Assembly: GCF_000967725.1 (NCBI RefSeq)
Contig: NZ_JXYE01000002.1
Coordinates: 1,240,001-1,304,000, forward strand
DNA length: 64,000 nt
Reading direction: 5' to 3'
Origin: Loktanella sp. S4079
Lineage (GTDB): Bacteria > Pseudomonadota > Alphaproteobacteria > Rhodobacterales > Rhodobacteraceae
The notes below the pieces were generated by a model. The model saw only the letters and a list, made by a program, of their open reading frames with translations, searched no databases and was not told the origin of the DNA. A program made the position numbers and the translations under genes. Shown piece after piece: positions 26,039 through 34,640 of this stretch. Position 1 is the stretch's first letter, and the number at the start of each line of letters is the position of its first letter.

Positions 26039-27829
26039 CTATTCCGCCGCAACCCCATCTGTAAACTGCAACTTTGCCAGCCGCGCGTAAAGTCCGCCCT
26101 GCGCCACCAAACTGTCATGTGTGCCCTGAGCGACGATCGCACCTTCTTCAAAGACAACAATACGATCTGCCTTTTTGACTGTGGCCAAACGGTGCGCGAC
26201 AATCAAAGTTGTGCGGGTCTTGGCCAATTCCTCAACAGCGACTTGGACAGCGTGTTCGCTTTCGGCGTCAAGCGCGCTTGTGGCTTCATCCAACAAGAGC
26301 ACTGGCGCATCGCGCAAGATAGCGCGCGCGATGGCGATCCGCTGTTTTTGCCCCCCAGAGAGCATCACACCGCGTTCGCCCACATAGCTGTCATAACCGT
26401 CAGGAAGCGCCGACAAGAAATCATGTGCAGCGGCGGCTTTGGCGGCCTCTTCGACCTCTGCGTCTGTAGCGTTAGGCCGACCGAAACGAATATTTTCGCG
26501 CGCCGTATCCGCAAAGATCACCGGATCTTGCGGCACAAGCGCGATGTGTTTGCGGAACTCAGTCCGCTCCATATCGCGCAAGTCTTGGCCATCCAGCCGC
26601 ACCGCGCCAATTTGCGGGTCGTAGAACCGTTGTACAAGATGGATCATCGTGCTCTTCCCGGCCCCAGAGGGACCAACAAGCGCAACAGTTTCACCCGGCT
26701 GAATATCTAAATTTACCCCATGCAGCGCTGGGATGTCAGAACGCGACGGATAGCTGAAATGCACATCATCAAACTGCAAGGCACCCGTGACTGGGGCAGT
26801 GACAGAGGCAGGTTGCTCAGGGTCCTGAACCGTGTCTTCCATCGTCAATAGTTCGACCAAGCGCTCTGTCGCGCCAGCGGCGCGCTGCAATTCACCCCAG
26901 ACCTCGGACAAGGCAGCAACTGCGCCGCCGACCATGATCGTGTAGATCATAAACTGAACCAGCCCACCTTCGGTGGTTTCCCCTGTGCGGACGTCTTGGG
27001 AACCCATCTGCAGGAACAGTACAATCGCTGAAAACACCATAAAGATCACCAGCGCCGTCAAAAACGCCCGCGTCAGAATCCGGCGTCGCGCAGAACGATA
27101 GCTTTGCTCGGTGACTTCGTTAAACTTGGCGCGACTGCGATCTTCGTTGGTAAAGGCCTGCACAGTCTGCGCTGACAAAAGCTGCTCGGATGCGCCACCG
27201 CTCGATTCGGCGATCAGGTCTTGATTTTCTTTTGAAAGGCTGCGCACGCGGCGTCCCAAAATCATCATCGGGAACAGCACGACTGGGATCGGCCAAAGCA
27301 CCATGATGCTCATTTTGACAGAGGTCAAAAGCATCAAGACAACACCGCCCATAAAGATCAGGATGTTACGCAAGGCAATCGAGGCAGAGCTACCCACAAC
27401 AGAGAGAATCAATGTGGTGTCGGTCGTAATCCGGCTGAGAACTTCGCCCGTCATGACACGTTCATAAAATGCCGGGCTCATGCTGATCATCCGGCCGAAC
27501 ACTGCTTTGCGAATATCCGCAACAATCCGTTCCCCCAATCGGGTCACCAGATAGTACCGCACCGCAGTACCCAGCGCGAGCAACCCGGCAAAGGTCAGCA
27601 TCGTGTTGAAGTGTTCAGACAGAATCGCACCATCTGTGGCGCTGAAATTATCGACGATCAGACGCGCCGCAATTGGCAGGATCAGCGACACAGTCGCGGT
27701 AAAGATCAACGCCAGCCCTGCACCAATGATATTGAGCCGATAGGGCTTTAAAAACGGCCATAACGCCTTGAGCGCGCTAATGCGTTTACCGGGGGCGCGT
27801 TCTTCAACAACTTTTGGGGGTCGGGCCAT
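26039..27829 (-). CDS. ABC exporter, fused permease and ATPase (MsbA-like)
   Basis: The 596-residue protein has an N-terminal six-helix exporter domain (about residues 25-325) and a C-terminal ATPase. The ATPase shows Walker A GPSGAGKST, the Q-loop ALVPQDPVIFADT, the signature LSGGQKQRIAIARA, Walker B VLLLDEATSALD and the H-loop IVAHRLAT. It should act as a homodimer in the inner membrane. The alphaproteobacterial ABCB-type subgroup is near MsbA, but the substrate (lipid or drug) is not defined. It stands alone between the acyl-CoA synthetase and tRNA-Gly. Confidence 0.93.
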   Translation of the reverse strand: MARPPKVVEERAPGKRISALKALWPFLKPYRLNIIGAGLALIFTATVSLILPIAARLIVDNFSATDGAILSEHFNTMLTFAGLLALGTAVRYYLVTRLGERIVADIRKAVFGRMISMSPAFYERVMTGEVLSRITTDTTLILSVVGSSASIALRNILIFMGGVVLMLLTSVKMSIMVLWPIPVVLFPMMILGRRVRSLSKENQDLIAESSGGASEQLLSAQTVQAFTNEDRSRAKFNEVTEQSYRSARRRILTRAFLTALVIFMVFSAIVLFLQMGSQDVRTGETTEGGLVQFMIYTIMVGGAVAALSEVWGELQRAAGATERLVELLTMEDTVQDPEQPASVTAPVTGALQFDDVHFSYPSRSDIPALHGVNLDIQPGETVALVGPSGAGKSTMIHLVQRFYDPQIGAVRLDGQDLRDMERTEFRKHIALVPQDPVIFADTARENIRFGRPNATDAEVEEAAKAAAAHDFLSALPDGYDSYVGERGVMLSGGQKQRIAIARAILRDAPVLLLDEATSALDAESEHAVQVAVEELAKTRTTLIVAHRLATVKKADRIVVFEEGAIVAQGTHDSLVAQGGLYARLAKLQFTDGVAAE

Positions 27830-27930
27830 CTTAGTCTCATCTCATTGCTTGCCAAAAGACATAAAACCGACCGCATGGTTTCACAAGGCAACCATTCGTA
27901 TAAGCAAGCGACAAATATGTATGAAGAGAG

Positions 27931-28004
27931 TGGAGCGGGCGACGGGAATCGAACCCGTATCATCAGCTTGGAAGGCTGAGGTCTTACCATTACACAACGC
28001 CCGC
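27931..28004 (-). tRNA. tRNA-Gly (anticodon UCC)
   Basis: On the minus strand, GCGGGCG pairs with CGCCCGC before the discriminator base and an encoded CCA. The anticodon stem TCAGC/GCTGA encloses CTTCCAA, giving TCC. The T arm GGTTCGATTCC is standard. The length is 74 bases. Confidence 0.95.
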
Positions 28005-28089
28005 GCGCTGTAGGATCGAATTATTGTACTAATCCCAAAGGGTCAAGCGACCACTGGCATTTCTGTGCAGAATTTTGCGCGGACGGGCG

Positions 28090-28111
28090 ATCAAATTTCT
28101 AGAAATTTGAT
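28090..28111. repeat. Perfect 22-bp palindrome
   Basis: ATCAAATTTCT at 28090-28100 is followed directly by its exact reverse complement AGAAATTTGAT at 28101-28111. It sits between tRNA-Gly and the nucleotidase terminator. It could be an operator, a terminator stem with no loop, or a repeat; no gene reads through it. Confidence 0.6.
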
Positions 28112-28120
28112 TATCCCCAT

Positions 28121-28151
28121 AAAAAACGCGCCGCAGCTTAGCCACGGCGCG
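28121..28151 (-). terminator. Intrinsic terminator of the 5'-nucleotidase gene
   Basis: On the minus strand a 7-bp stem CGCGCCG/CGGCGCG with an 11-base loop is followed by six T residues. It lies 24 bases after the stop codon. Confidence 0.88.
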
Positions 28152-28174
28152 CAATCTAATCAGGCAGTAAAGCC

Positions 28175-29731
28175 TTATTTCATCGCGATACGACCATCTG
28201 TGTATGGCGCATATGGCGCATTTTCCGCCAGATATTCGGCTGTCACATCCGCAAGGTCAGGACCAAAGTCATAGGCGTCGGCTGCGTCTTTGAACATGCC
28301 ATAGCCGTCACCGCCATTGCGTACGTAGTTGTTGGAAACCAGACCATATGTCGCAGTCAGATCAATGGCTTCGCCACCAACCATGACATCAGACACGCGG
28401 CTGCCTGCTTCGGCTGCGGGATCAACTGTAAAGGTGATACCTGCAACTTGTGGGAAGCGCCCTGCCCCTTCTTCGATTTGGCTCACACCATTTTCAAGCG
28501 CGGCAACAACAGTCTCGCCACTGACAAAGAATGTGGACAGCGTGTTCTGGAATGGCAGCACGGTCAGCACTTCACCCATTGTGACATCGCCTTCGTCGAT
28601 GCTGGCACGGATACCACCAGAGTTCGCAATCGCAATCTGGATGCCCTGATCCGCAACGCGGTCAAGCATTGCGTCTGCAATCAGGTTACCACCTGAACAT
28701 TCCATTGCCCGGCAAACGTCGCGGTTTCCTTCGATCGCTGATGCTGCAACGGCAACAACTTTGTTCCGGATTTCCTCGAGCGGCTGCGCCAGTTCAGAGA
28801 TACGCGCAACAGTTTCCGCATCTTCGGCAACTTGGCCATCGATCAGCAATGGTGCACCAGATGCTTCGGTCACTACGCCCGCGTCATCAAAGGTCACGTT
28901 CAGCTCGCCCAGGAATTTACCATAGGCGTAGGCCTGCACGATGGCCGTATCACCAACCATCGTTGGATAAGAACCAGCAGCGCCGTCCATGTCGCCCAGC
29001 AACGTGTTCGAGTGACCACCAACGATCACGTCAACGCCAGTCGTGTTTGCAGCAACCTGCTGGTCCACAACGTAACCAGAGTGTGACAGAACGATGATCT
29101 TGTTCACGCCGGCTTCGGTCAGCTTATCAACTTCGCCCTGAACAGCCTCGGATGGATCCGTAAAGACGATGTTGTCGCCCGGGCTTGCCAGCTCATCTGT
29201 GTCTTGTGGTGTCAGACCGATCAGGCCGATCTGTTCGCCGCCCTGCTCGATCACAGTGGACTTCATCAGAACATCTGCCAACAGGGGTTCGCCAGATACG
29301 TCCGCGTTTGACATCAACACGGGGAATTCGACCGAATCCATAAACCCGCGCAGAACCTCTGGGCCGTCGTCGAATTCGTGGTTACCCACTGTCATCGCAT
29401 CGTAGCCAAGCTTGTTCATGAATTCCGCGGCCATCGCACCTTTGTAGTAGGTGTAGAACAACGTGCCTTGGAACTGGTCGCCGCCGTCAACAAGAATGCT
29501 GTTGTTTGAACGCGCACGCGCATCAGCAATCGCTGTCACCAGACGCGCTGTACCACCAAAGCATTCGCCCGCAGCGTTATCTTCGGCAGAACACCCGCTG
29601 TCATATTTGCTGATTGGCTCAAACCGCGCGTGGAAGTCATTTGTGTGCAGAATTGTCAGCGAATAATCGGCCGCAGCGGCCCCCGCAGACAGCGCAAGCG
29701 CACATGTGGATGTTAAAATACGTGAAATCAT
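28175..29731 (-). CDS. Periplasmic 5'-nucleotidase / UDP-sugar hydrolase family protein
   Basis: The 518-residue protein has a signal peptide (MISRILTSTCALALSAGAAA) and the two-domain nucleotidase fold. Metal-binding motifs are ILHTNDFHARFEP, VDGGDQFQGT, VGNHEFDDG, IVLSHSGY and GGHSNTLLG. The C-terminal substrate domain contains IAIANSGGIRASIDEG and a YVRNGGDGYGMF loop. The enzyme should remove phosphate from extracellular nucleotides in the periplasm, a way to gain phosphorus and nucleosides; the window also has a nucleoside salvage operon. The shorter start is chosen because the signal peptide begins there. It has its own terminator. Confidence 0.95.
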   Translation of the reverse strand: MISRILTSTCALALSAGAAAADYSLTILHTNDFHARFEPISKYDSGCSAEDNAAGECFGGTARLVTAIADARARSNNSILVDGGDQFQGTLFYTYYKGAMAAEFMNKLGYDAMTVGNHEFDDGPEVLRGFMDSVEFPVLMSNADVSGEPLLADVLMKSTVIEQGGEQIGLIGLTPQDTDELASPGDNIVFTDPSEAVQGEVDKLTEAGVNKIIVLSHSGYVVDQQVAANTTGVDVIVGGHSNTLLGDMDGAAGSYPTMVGDTAIVQAYAYGKFLGELNVTFDDAGVVTEASGAPLLIDGQVAEDAETVARISELAQPLEEIRNKVVAVAASAIEGNRDVCRAMECSGGNLIADAMLDRVADQGIQIAIANSGGIRASIDEGDVTMGEVLTVLPFQNTLSTFFVSGETVVAALENGVSQIEEGAGRFPQVAGITFTVDPAAEAGSRVSDVMVGGEAIDLTATYGLVSNNYVRNGGDGYGMFKDAADAYDFGPDLADVTAEYLAENAPYAPYTDGRIAMK

Positions 29732-29893
29732 TGTTTCAGTCCCCAAGTTGGAATGGGCGTAGCTTGGCAACGCCCCAGTACAGAGTCAAATAGCTTCGCC
29801 GCGATCACGCGCCTGCCCCTACGTTAAGGGCGCTCGTATCTTGGCTGCTATCCGCTCCTTGACCAATTTGTGTGCAACCTCCATGACAACGCT

Positions 29894-30226
29894 ATGCTGA
29901 TATACAAAATCTTCCGTGCCGATGAATGGGCCGACCTGCAAGCCAATGGCGAAACCCAAGGTGCACCGATTGATGTGACCGACGGGTACATCCATTTTTC
30001 CACCGCCGCGACAGTCGCTGAAACAGCGGCAAAGTATTTCGACGGGGTTGAGGGGCTTGTCTTGCTCGCGCTTGAATCCGAAAATCTAGAGCCGCTCAAA
30101 TGGGAGCCTGCACGCGCTGGTGTCCTGTTTCCGCATTTGTACCGTAATTTGCGGATAGAAGACGTCTTGTGGGATGCACCGCTTCCTTATGTTGACGGTG
30201 CACATAAATTTCCGGATCTGACATGA
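29894..30226 (+). CDS. DUF952 family protein
   Basis: The 110-residue protein starts [20 protein letters not shown], giving the DUF952 pattern with [14 protein letters not shown] (a His-containing loop) and the C-terminal [16 protein letters not shown] and [10 protein letters not shown]. The family is small, cytoplasmic and of unknown biochemical role. The ATG at 29894 is preferred over one 24 bases earlier because it gives the conserved N terminus. It overlaps pyrD by ATGA, so the two are cotranslated, a linkage common in alphaproteobacteria. Confidence 0.9.
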   Translation: MLIYKIFRADEWADLQANGETQGAPIDVTDGYIHFSTAATVAETAAKYFDGVEGLVLLALESENLEPLKWEPARAGVLFPHLYRNLRIEDVLWDAPLPYVDGAHKFPDLT

Positions 30227-31275
30227 AGTTTCTTGAAAAGGCGGGACTGGCCGCGCTGCAACGCATTGATTCTGAAACCGCACATGGTTTGGCGCTTAGG
30301 GCGTTGAACACCGGGCTTGGTCCACGAGGTGGCCCGTTTACATCGGATCGCTTACGGACTGATTTTGCCGGTTTGTCTTTGCCAAACCCTGTCGGGCTTG
30401 CCGCTGGCTTCGACAAGAATGCGACCGCGCTCAATGCGCTGGCGCGCACTGGCTTTGGGTTTCTTGAGGTGGGTGCAGCAACACCGCGACCGCAACCGGG
30501 CAACCCCAAGCCACGTCTTTTCCGCCTGACAAAGGACCAAGCGGCCATCAACCGATTTGGGTTTAACAACGACGGGATGGAGGCCATCGGCACCCGACTT
30601 GCCCAGCGCCCCAACGACCGCGTTCTTGGCCTAAACCTTGGCGCAAACAAGGACAGCACCGATCGCGCCGCTGACTTTGCAACGGTGCTGACCCATTGCG
30701 GCCCGCACGTTGATTTCGCCACCGTGAACGTGTCGTCACCCAACACCGAAAAACTGCGTGACCTGCAAGGCAAGGCCGCGCTATCGGCGCTTTTGGCTGG
30801 GGTGATGGGGGCGCGCGAAAAGCTAGCCAAGCCGATTCCTGTGTTCCTCAAGATCGCGCCGGATTTGACCGAAGAAGAGCTAGCAGAGATTGCCGAGGTC
30901 GCGAACAGTTCCGGGATTTCAGCGGTTGTGGCAACGAATACGACGCTGGATCGCATTGGCCTTCACGGGCCACATGCAGCAGAGAAAGGCGGGCTTTCGG
31001 GTCAGCCCCTGTTTGAAAAATCCACCCGTACATTGGCAAAGCTTTCGACCATGACGGAACTGCCGATCATTGGTGTGGGTGGCGTCAGCAATGCTGAGCA
31101 AGCCTACGAGAAAATCCGTGCAGGTGCGTCGGTCGTGCAGCTATACACGGCGCTGGTCTTTGGCGGGATTTCTTTGGTGGATGAAATCACGCGCGGGCTT
31201 GATGCGCTGCTCGCACGTGATGGATTTGCAAATATTTCAGAGGCTGTTGGCAGCGGGCGCAGCGACTGGCTCTGA
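30223..31275 (+). CDS. pyrD: Dihydroorotate dehydrogenase (quinone), class 2
   Basis: PyrD oxidises dihydroorotate to orotate and passes electrons to the quinone pool at the inner membrane. The 350-residue length and the N-terminal membrane-associating helices ([20 protein letters not shown]) mark class 2. Seen are [26 protein letters not shown], the active-site Ser region [12 protein letters not shown], and [11 protein letters not shown], with the FMN phosphate-binding [14 protein letters not shown]. Its 3' end overlaps the convergent MATE gene by 39 bases. Confidence 0.97.
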   Translation: MKFLEKAGLAALQRIDSETAHGLALRALNTGLGPRGGPFTSDRLRTDFAGLSLPNPVGLAAGFDKNATALNALARTGFGFLEVGAATPRPQPGNPKPRLFRLTKDQAAINRFGFNNDGMEAIGTRLAQRPNDRVLGLNLGANKDSTDRAADFATVLTHCGPHVDFATVNVSSPNTEKLRDLQGKAALSALLAGVMGAREKLAKPIPVFLKIAPDLTEEELAEIAEVANSSGISAVVATNTTLDRIGLHGPHAAEKGGLSGQPLFEKSTRTLAKLSTMTELPIIGVGGVSNAEQAYEKIRAGASVVQLYTALVFGGISLVDEITRGLDALLARDGFANISEAVGSGRSDWL

Positions 31276-32571
31276 GGCGCGTTCTAGCGCGGGGTACTTC
31301 CAAGCGAGCGTCACCCCGCGCACCACGAAGCTAAGCAAAAACGCGATCCATAAACCGTGATTGCCGTAGAACTGGCTAAGCGGAATGACCATCGCAAAGT
31401 AGATGACGGCAGAAACCACCATCATATTGCGCATGTCCTTGGTGCGCGTTGCACCGATAAAGATACCGTCCAACATCCATGCAGCAGCCCCCAATATGGG
31501 CGCGGCCACCATGTAAGGCAGAAAGATCGCGGCGGCCTCTTGGACGGGGATATTCTTGGCCATGATCGCGACAATTGTTGTACCGAAAACCGCGAAAACA
31601 ACGGCGAGCAAGACACAAGTCACTCCACCCCAAAAGCTAGACAACAATGCGCTACGCCGCAGTGCCGCGCGTGATCGTGCCCCCATCGCATTCCCGACAA
31701 GCGCCTCGGCAGCGACGGCAAAACCATCCATGGCGTATCCCGTTACACTCAGAAATTGCAGCAGGATATGATTAGCAGCGAGTTGGACTTCGCCGAAACG
31801 CGCACCAAAGAATAGAAAACTGACGAAAATCGCCTGCAAGAGTACTGACCGGATCATGATATCCGTGTTCACGGCCGCCATGTTGATCAGCCGCGCACGA
31901 TCTAAAACGCGTGGCCAGTCCCGCCATGCAGGTACAGCAAACACGTCACGACAGAGCCATACCCCCAGCGACACCCCAGTCCATTCCGCGATAAACGTCG
32001 CCCAGGCGACACCTTGGACACCCCAATCAAATCCAAGCACAAAGACCAGATCCAAAACGATGTTGATCCCGTTCATCAGCAATTGAATGGCAAAGACAGC
32101 CCCAGTGCGCCCCTGCCCGATGAGCCAGCCCGTAACACCATAAAGTGCAATCATCGCCGGGGCAGACCAGATACGGATCGCCATATAGTCGCGGGCAAAA
32201 CCTTCGACCGCAGGTGTGGCAGGCGACAGTCGGAATGCGCCCGCGAATAGCAGGCTTTGCAAAGCGATGATGACGATACCCGCAGTGAGCCCGATAATCA
32301 GTGATCGGACCAACAATGCTGAGACCTCGGCAGTATCTTTTGCCCCGCTTGCTTGGGCGGTCAGCCCAGAGGTCCCCATGCGTAAAAAGCCAAAGATCCA
32401 ATAGATCATCGTCAATATGATCGCGCCGATGCCAACACCGCCGATGGGTGCAGCTTCGCCGATTTGACCAACGACACCAGTGTCCACCACGCCCAAGATC
32501 GGGACAGTCGCATTGGACAGAACAATCGGTACAGCGATGGTTAGGACACGACGGTGCGTGAGATCACTCAT
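31237..32571 (-). CDS. MATE-family efflux transporter (DinF-like)
   Basis: The 444-residue protein has about twelve membrane helices in two similar halves, typical of the multidrug and toxin extrusion superfamily. Helix 1 ([20 protein letters not shown]), followed by [11 protein letters not shown], matches the DinF branch. Drug or metabolite export driven by sodium or protons is expected, but no substrate can be read. The gene is downstream of, and overlaps, the first thioesterase gene by 8 bases, so it probably shares that transcript. Its 3' end is antisense to pyrD. Confidence 0.93.
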   Translation of the reverse strand: MSDLTHRRVLTIAVPIVLSNATVPILGVVDTGVVGQIGEAAPIGGVGIGAIILTMIYWIFGFLRMGTSGLTAQASGAKDTAEVSALLVRSLIIGLTAGIVIIALQSLLFAGAFRLSPATPAVEGFARDYMAIRIWSAPAMIALYGVTGWLIGQGRTGAVFAIQLLMNGINIVLDLVFVLGFDWGVQGVAWATFIAEWTGVSLGVWLCRDVFAVPAWRDWPRVLDRARLINMAAVNTDIMIRSVLLQAIFVSFLFFGARFGEVQLAANHILLQFLSVTGYAMDGFAVAAEALVGNAMGARSRAALRRSALLSSFWGGVTCVLLAVVFAVFGTTIVAIMAKNIPVQEAAAIFLPYMVAAPILGAAAWMLDGIFIGATRTKDMRNMMVVSAVIYFAMVIPLSQFYGNHGLWIAFLLSFVVRGVTLAWKYPALERASEPVAAPAANSL

Positions 32572-33055
32572 TGGGCTGCGGCATCAAAAAATGCCCGGTC
32601 GCTTGTGCGAACAATCGGGTACGGTTGTCTTGCCATGCTTCGACGTGGACGGATGCATAGCGCCTGCCTGATCGGTTCACCCGCGCACGCGCGTAGGCGT
32701 CACGCGGCAATCCCGACCGCAAGTAATCAACGGTGAAGTCGATGGTTTTAGGTAAGACAATCGGTGTTTCATCATCAGAGACATGCCCGGCTTCCATATC
32801 TTCCCACATCGTGGACCAACTCAGCTCCATGATTGCAGTAACCTCAAGGAAAGCAGCAGTCACCCCACCGTGCAGCGCTGGCAATGCCGGATTGCCGATC
32901 AGCATATCATCATAGGGCAAGACCCCCGTGAGTTCATCACCGCGTCGGTCAATCTGAATACCCAAGAATTGAATATAGGGCACGCGCGATACCAATTTTT
33001 GCAACGCTGCATCACGGCGCTGCTTAACGATTTGAACTGGCTCTGGTCGCTTCAT
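32564..33055 (-). CDS. PaaI-family (hotdog) thioesterase
   Basis: The 163-residue protein shows the hotdog helix and loop GNPALPALHGGVTAAFLEV, with the conserved HGG and an acidic residue in the helix, then the strand DFTVDYLRSGLPRDAYARA. Such enzymes cleave acyl-CoA thioesters. It overlaps the second thioesterase gene by ATGA and the MATE gene by 8 bases. The two thioesterases are similar but clearly diverged, suggesting different acyl substrates. The pair sits next to the fatty-acid degradation block, divergent from its first regulator. Confidence 0.9.
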   Translation of the reverse strand: MKRPEPVQIVKQRRDAALQKLVSRVPYIQFLGIQIDRRGDELTGVLPYDDMLIGNPALPALHGGVTAAFLEVTAIMELSWSTMWEDMEAGHVSDDETPIVLPKTIDFTVDYLRSGLPRDAYARARVNRSGRRYASVHVEAWQDNRTRLFAQATGHFLMPQPNE

Positions 33056-33492
33056 TGTCCTGCCCTTTGAATAGTGAATGCACCCGTTGCGGTTGCGACT
33101 GGGCGATCAAAATCCGCGTCAAAGGCCGTCGCACGAACAAATGCAACGGTTCGGGTTACGTGATAACACTCTGCGCGGGTGGTTAATTGATCACCCGGTT
33201 TTGCCGCACGCATGTAATCAATCCGCAAATCCAGTGTCGCTGTTGCAATCGGCGCCGCAGGATGTGCCATCACCGCGGCACCACTACAGGTATCCATCAG
33301 CGCCGATACTGCACCACCATGGATGACCCCAGTATCCGGGTCCCCGATCAGGCGCGAATCATAAGGCATTGTAATCTCGGCTTTTCCTTCACCGACCTCG
33401 GTCAGCTTCATCCCCAACGCGCGTGAATGGGGGATGGCTTCAATAAATTGTCGGGCAATCCTTGTCCGATCGACAGTGGCATTCTGCGCCAT
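33052..33492 (-). CDS. PaaI-family (hotdog) thioesterase
   Basis: The 146-residue product begins MAQNATVDRTRIARQFIEAI; an in-frame start six codons earlier is less likely. DPDTGVIHGGAVSALMDTCS is the catalytic helix region with HGG and Asp, and ATLDLRIDYMRAAKPGDQL is the core strand pair. It is the first gene of the thioesterase-thioesterase-MATE operon. It is divergent from the MerR gene at 33638, and the 145-base gap probably contains both promoters. Confidence 0.9.
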   Translation of the reverse strand: MAQNATVDRTRIARQFIEAIPHSRALGMKLTEVGEGKAEITMPYDSRLIGDPDTGVIHGGAVSALMDTCSGAAVMAHPAAPIATATLDLRIDYMRAAKPGDQLTTRAECYHVTRTVAFVRATAFDADFDRPVATATGAFTIQRAGQ

Positions 33493-33637
33493 TTTTCTTC
33501 CTTGCCTCAAGTTTTGCTAGGTCAGCGCGATTGTGAACGACAACGCCTGAACTGCAAGTACCGATCCGCAAACTTACGCGACAGACCCCGTTGCCCGCCC
33601 GCAAAACAACCGTTACGCTAGGTGTAGGGAGATTGCG

Positions 33638-34006
33638 ATGACTGTTAAACGCCTTTCATTCAAAGAGATGTGCGCAGAATTCGATGTGACGCCACGCACA
33701 TTGCGCTACTATGAATACATCGAATTACTCTCACCCGAAAAAGAAGGTCGATCGCGTTTTTATGGCCCCAAGGAGCTTGCCCGCATGACGCTCATCCTGC
33801 GGGGGCGTCGGTTTGGCTTTTCTTTAGAAGATATCCGGCAATGGCTGCTGATCTATGAACACGAAGGCACCGAAGCCCAAATGCGCGAATGGATATCTCT
33901 TGCAGATCGGCAAATGGCCGAACTTGTTGAACAGAAAAAGCAGCTCGAAGAAACGATGAACGAACTCGCAGAATTGCGCGACTCAACCGCCAAAACTTTG
34001 GGCTGA
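33638..34006 (+). CDS. MerR-family transcriptional regulator
   Basis: The 122-residue protein has an N-terminal MerR helix-turn-helix (RLSFKEMCAEFDVTPRTLRY, with Tyr-Tyr), the wing SRFYGPKELARMTLI, and a C-terminal dimerisation coiled coil (LVEQKKQLEETMNELAEL). No effector-binding cysteines are seen. It resembles regulators of fatty-acid or branched-chain degradation operons. A close paralogue follows 193 bases later. It is divergent from the thioesterase operon and may control it. Confidence 0.9.
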   Translation: MTVKRLSFKEMCAEFDVTPRTLRYYEYIELLSPEKEGRSRFYGPKELARMTLILRGRRFGFSLEDIRQWLLIYEHEGTEAQMREWISLADRQMAELVEQKKQLEETMNELAELRDSTAKTLG

Positions 34007-34115
34007 ATCGCCCTAAGGGGGAAGATAGCGCAATTCCTCCCTCTTATAAAATTTCGCCTTCCCTAGCGTCATCTTTCTTTACCTTTCGTCAGCTTTAAAA
34101 TGACGCGACGTTCCG

Positions 34116-34146
34116 TTTACGTTAACGTCACCTTTGCTTGTAGGCT
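34116..34146 (+). promoter_or_regulatory. Candidate MerR-type promoter and operator
   Basis: TTTACG at 34116-34121 is followed, after 19 bases, by TAGGCT at 34141-34146. A perfect palindrome ACGTTAACGT at 34119-34128 overlaps the -35 side. A 19-base spacer is a hallmark of MerR-regulated promoters, and TTACGTTAACGT resembles sites of the LiuR group. It lies 54 bases before the second MerR gene, ahead of the beta-oxidation operon. Confidence 0.45.
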
Positions 34147-34199
34147 GTATCTCAAATCCGCAAGTGCTAATCAGATTGATGAGCACCAAGGAACGAGTA

Positions 34200-34601
34200 A
34201 TGACGACTGAAATGATGAACATCCGCGAAATGTGCGACGCCTTTGACGTAACACCACGTACGCTTCGCTTTTATGAATCAAAAGAACTGCTGTTTCCTGT
34301 CCGCGAAGGACAAAAACGCCTGTTCTCAAAACGTGACCGCGCGCGGCTCAAGCTGATTCTGCGCGGCAAACGATTTGGGTTCAGCCTCGAAGAGATTCGG
34401 CAGCTTTTGGATCTATATCATATGGACGACGGCCAAGAGGCCCAGCTGTCCAAAACCTACGAAACCGCAGAACGCCACCTTGCCGAAATGCAGGCTCAAA
34501 AGGCCGAGCTGGAAGAAGCAATCAGCGAACTGCAAGAACAAATGGCCTGGGGATCAGCAAAGCTTGCTGAACTGGGCCTGCGGAAAACAGACGCGGCATA
34601 A
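34200..34601 (+). CDS. MerR-family regulator of the beta-oxidation operon
   Basis: The 133-residue protein starts MTTEMMNIREMCDAFDVTPR at an ATG preceded by AAGGA. The helix-turn-helix, the RFYESKELLFPVREGQ wing, RGKRFGFSLEEIRQLLDLY and a C-terminal coiled coil closely match the paralogue at 33638; both share DVTPRTLR and the RFGFSLE segment. It is 39 bases upstream of an acyl-CoA dehydrogenase gene and so is probably the first gene of the operon it controls. Acyl-CoA or a related intermediate is the likely signal, by analogy with LiuR-type regulators. Confidence 0.88.
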   Translation: MTTEMMNIREMCDAFDVTPRTLRFYESKELLFPVREGQKRLFSKRDRARLKLILRGKRFGFSLEEIRQLLDLYHMDDGQEAQLSKTYETAERHLAEMQAQKAELEEAISELQEQMAWGSAKLAELGLRKTDAA

Positions 34602-34640
34602 ACCGCCGCATTGATACAGGACTTAGGGAGAGAGACGACC

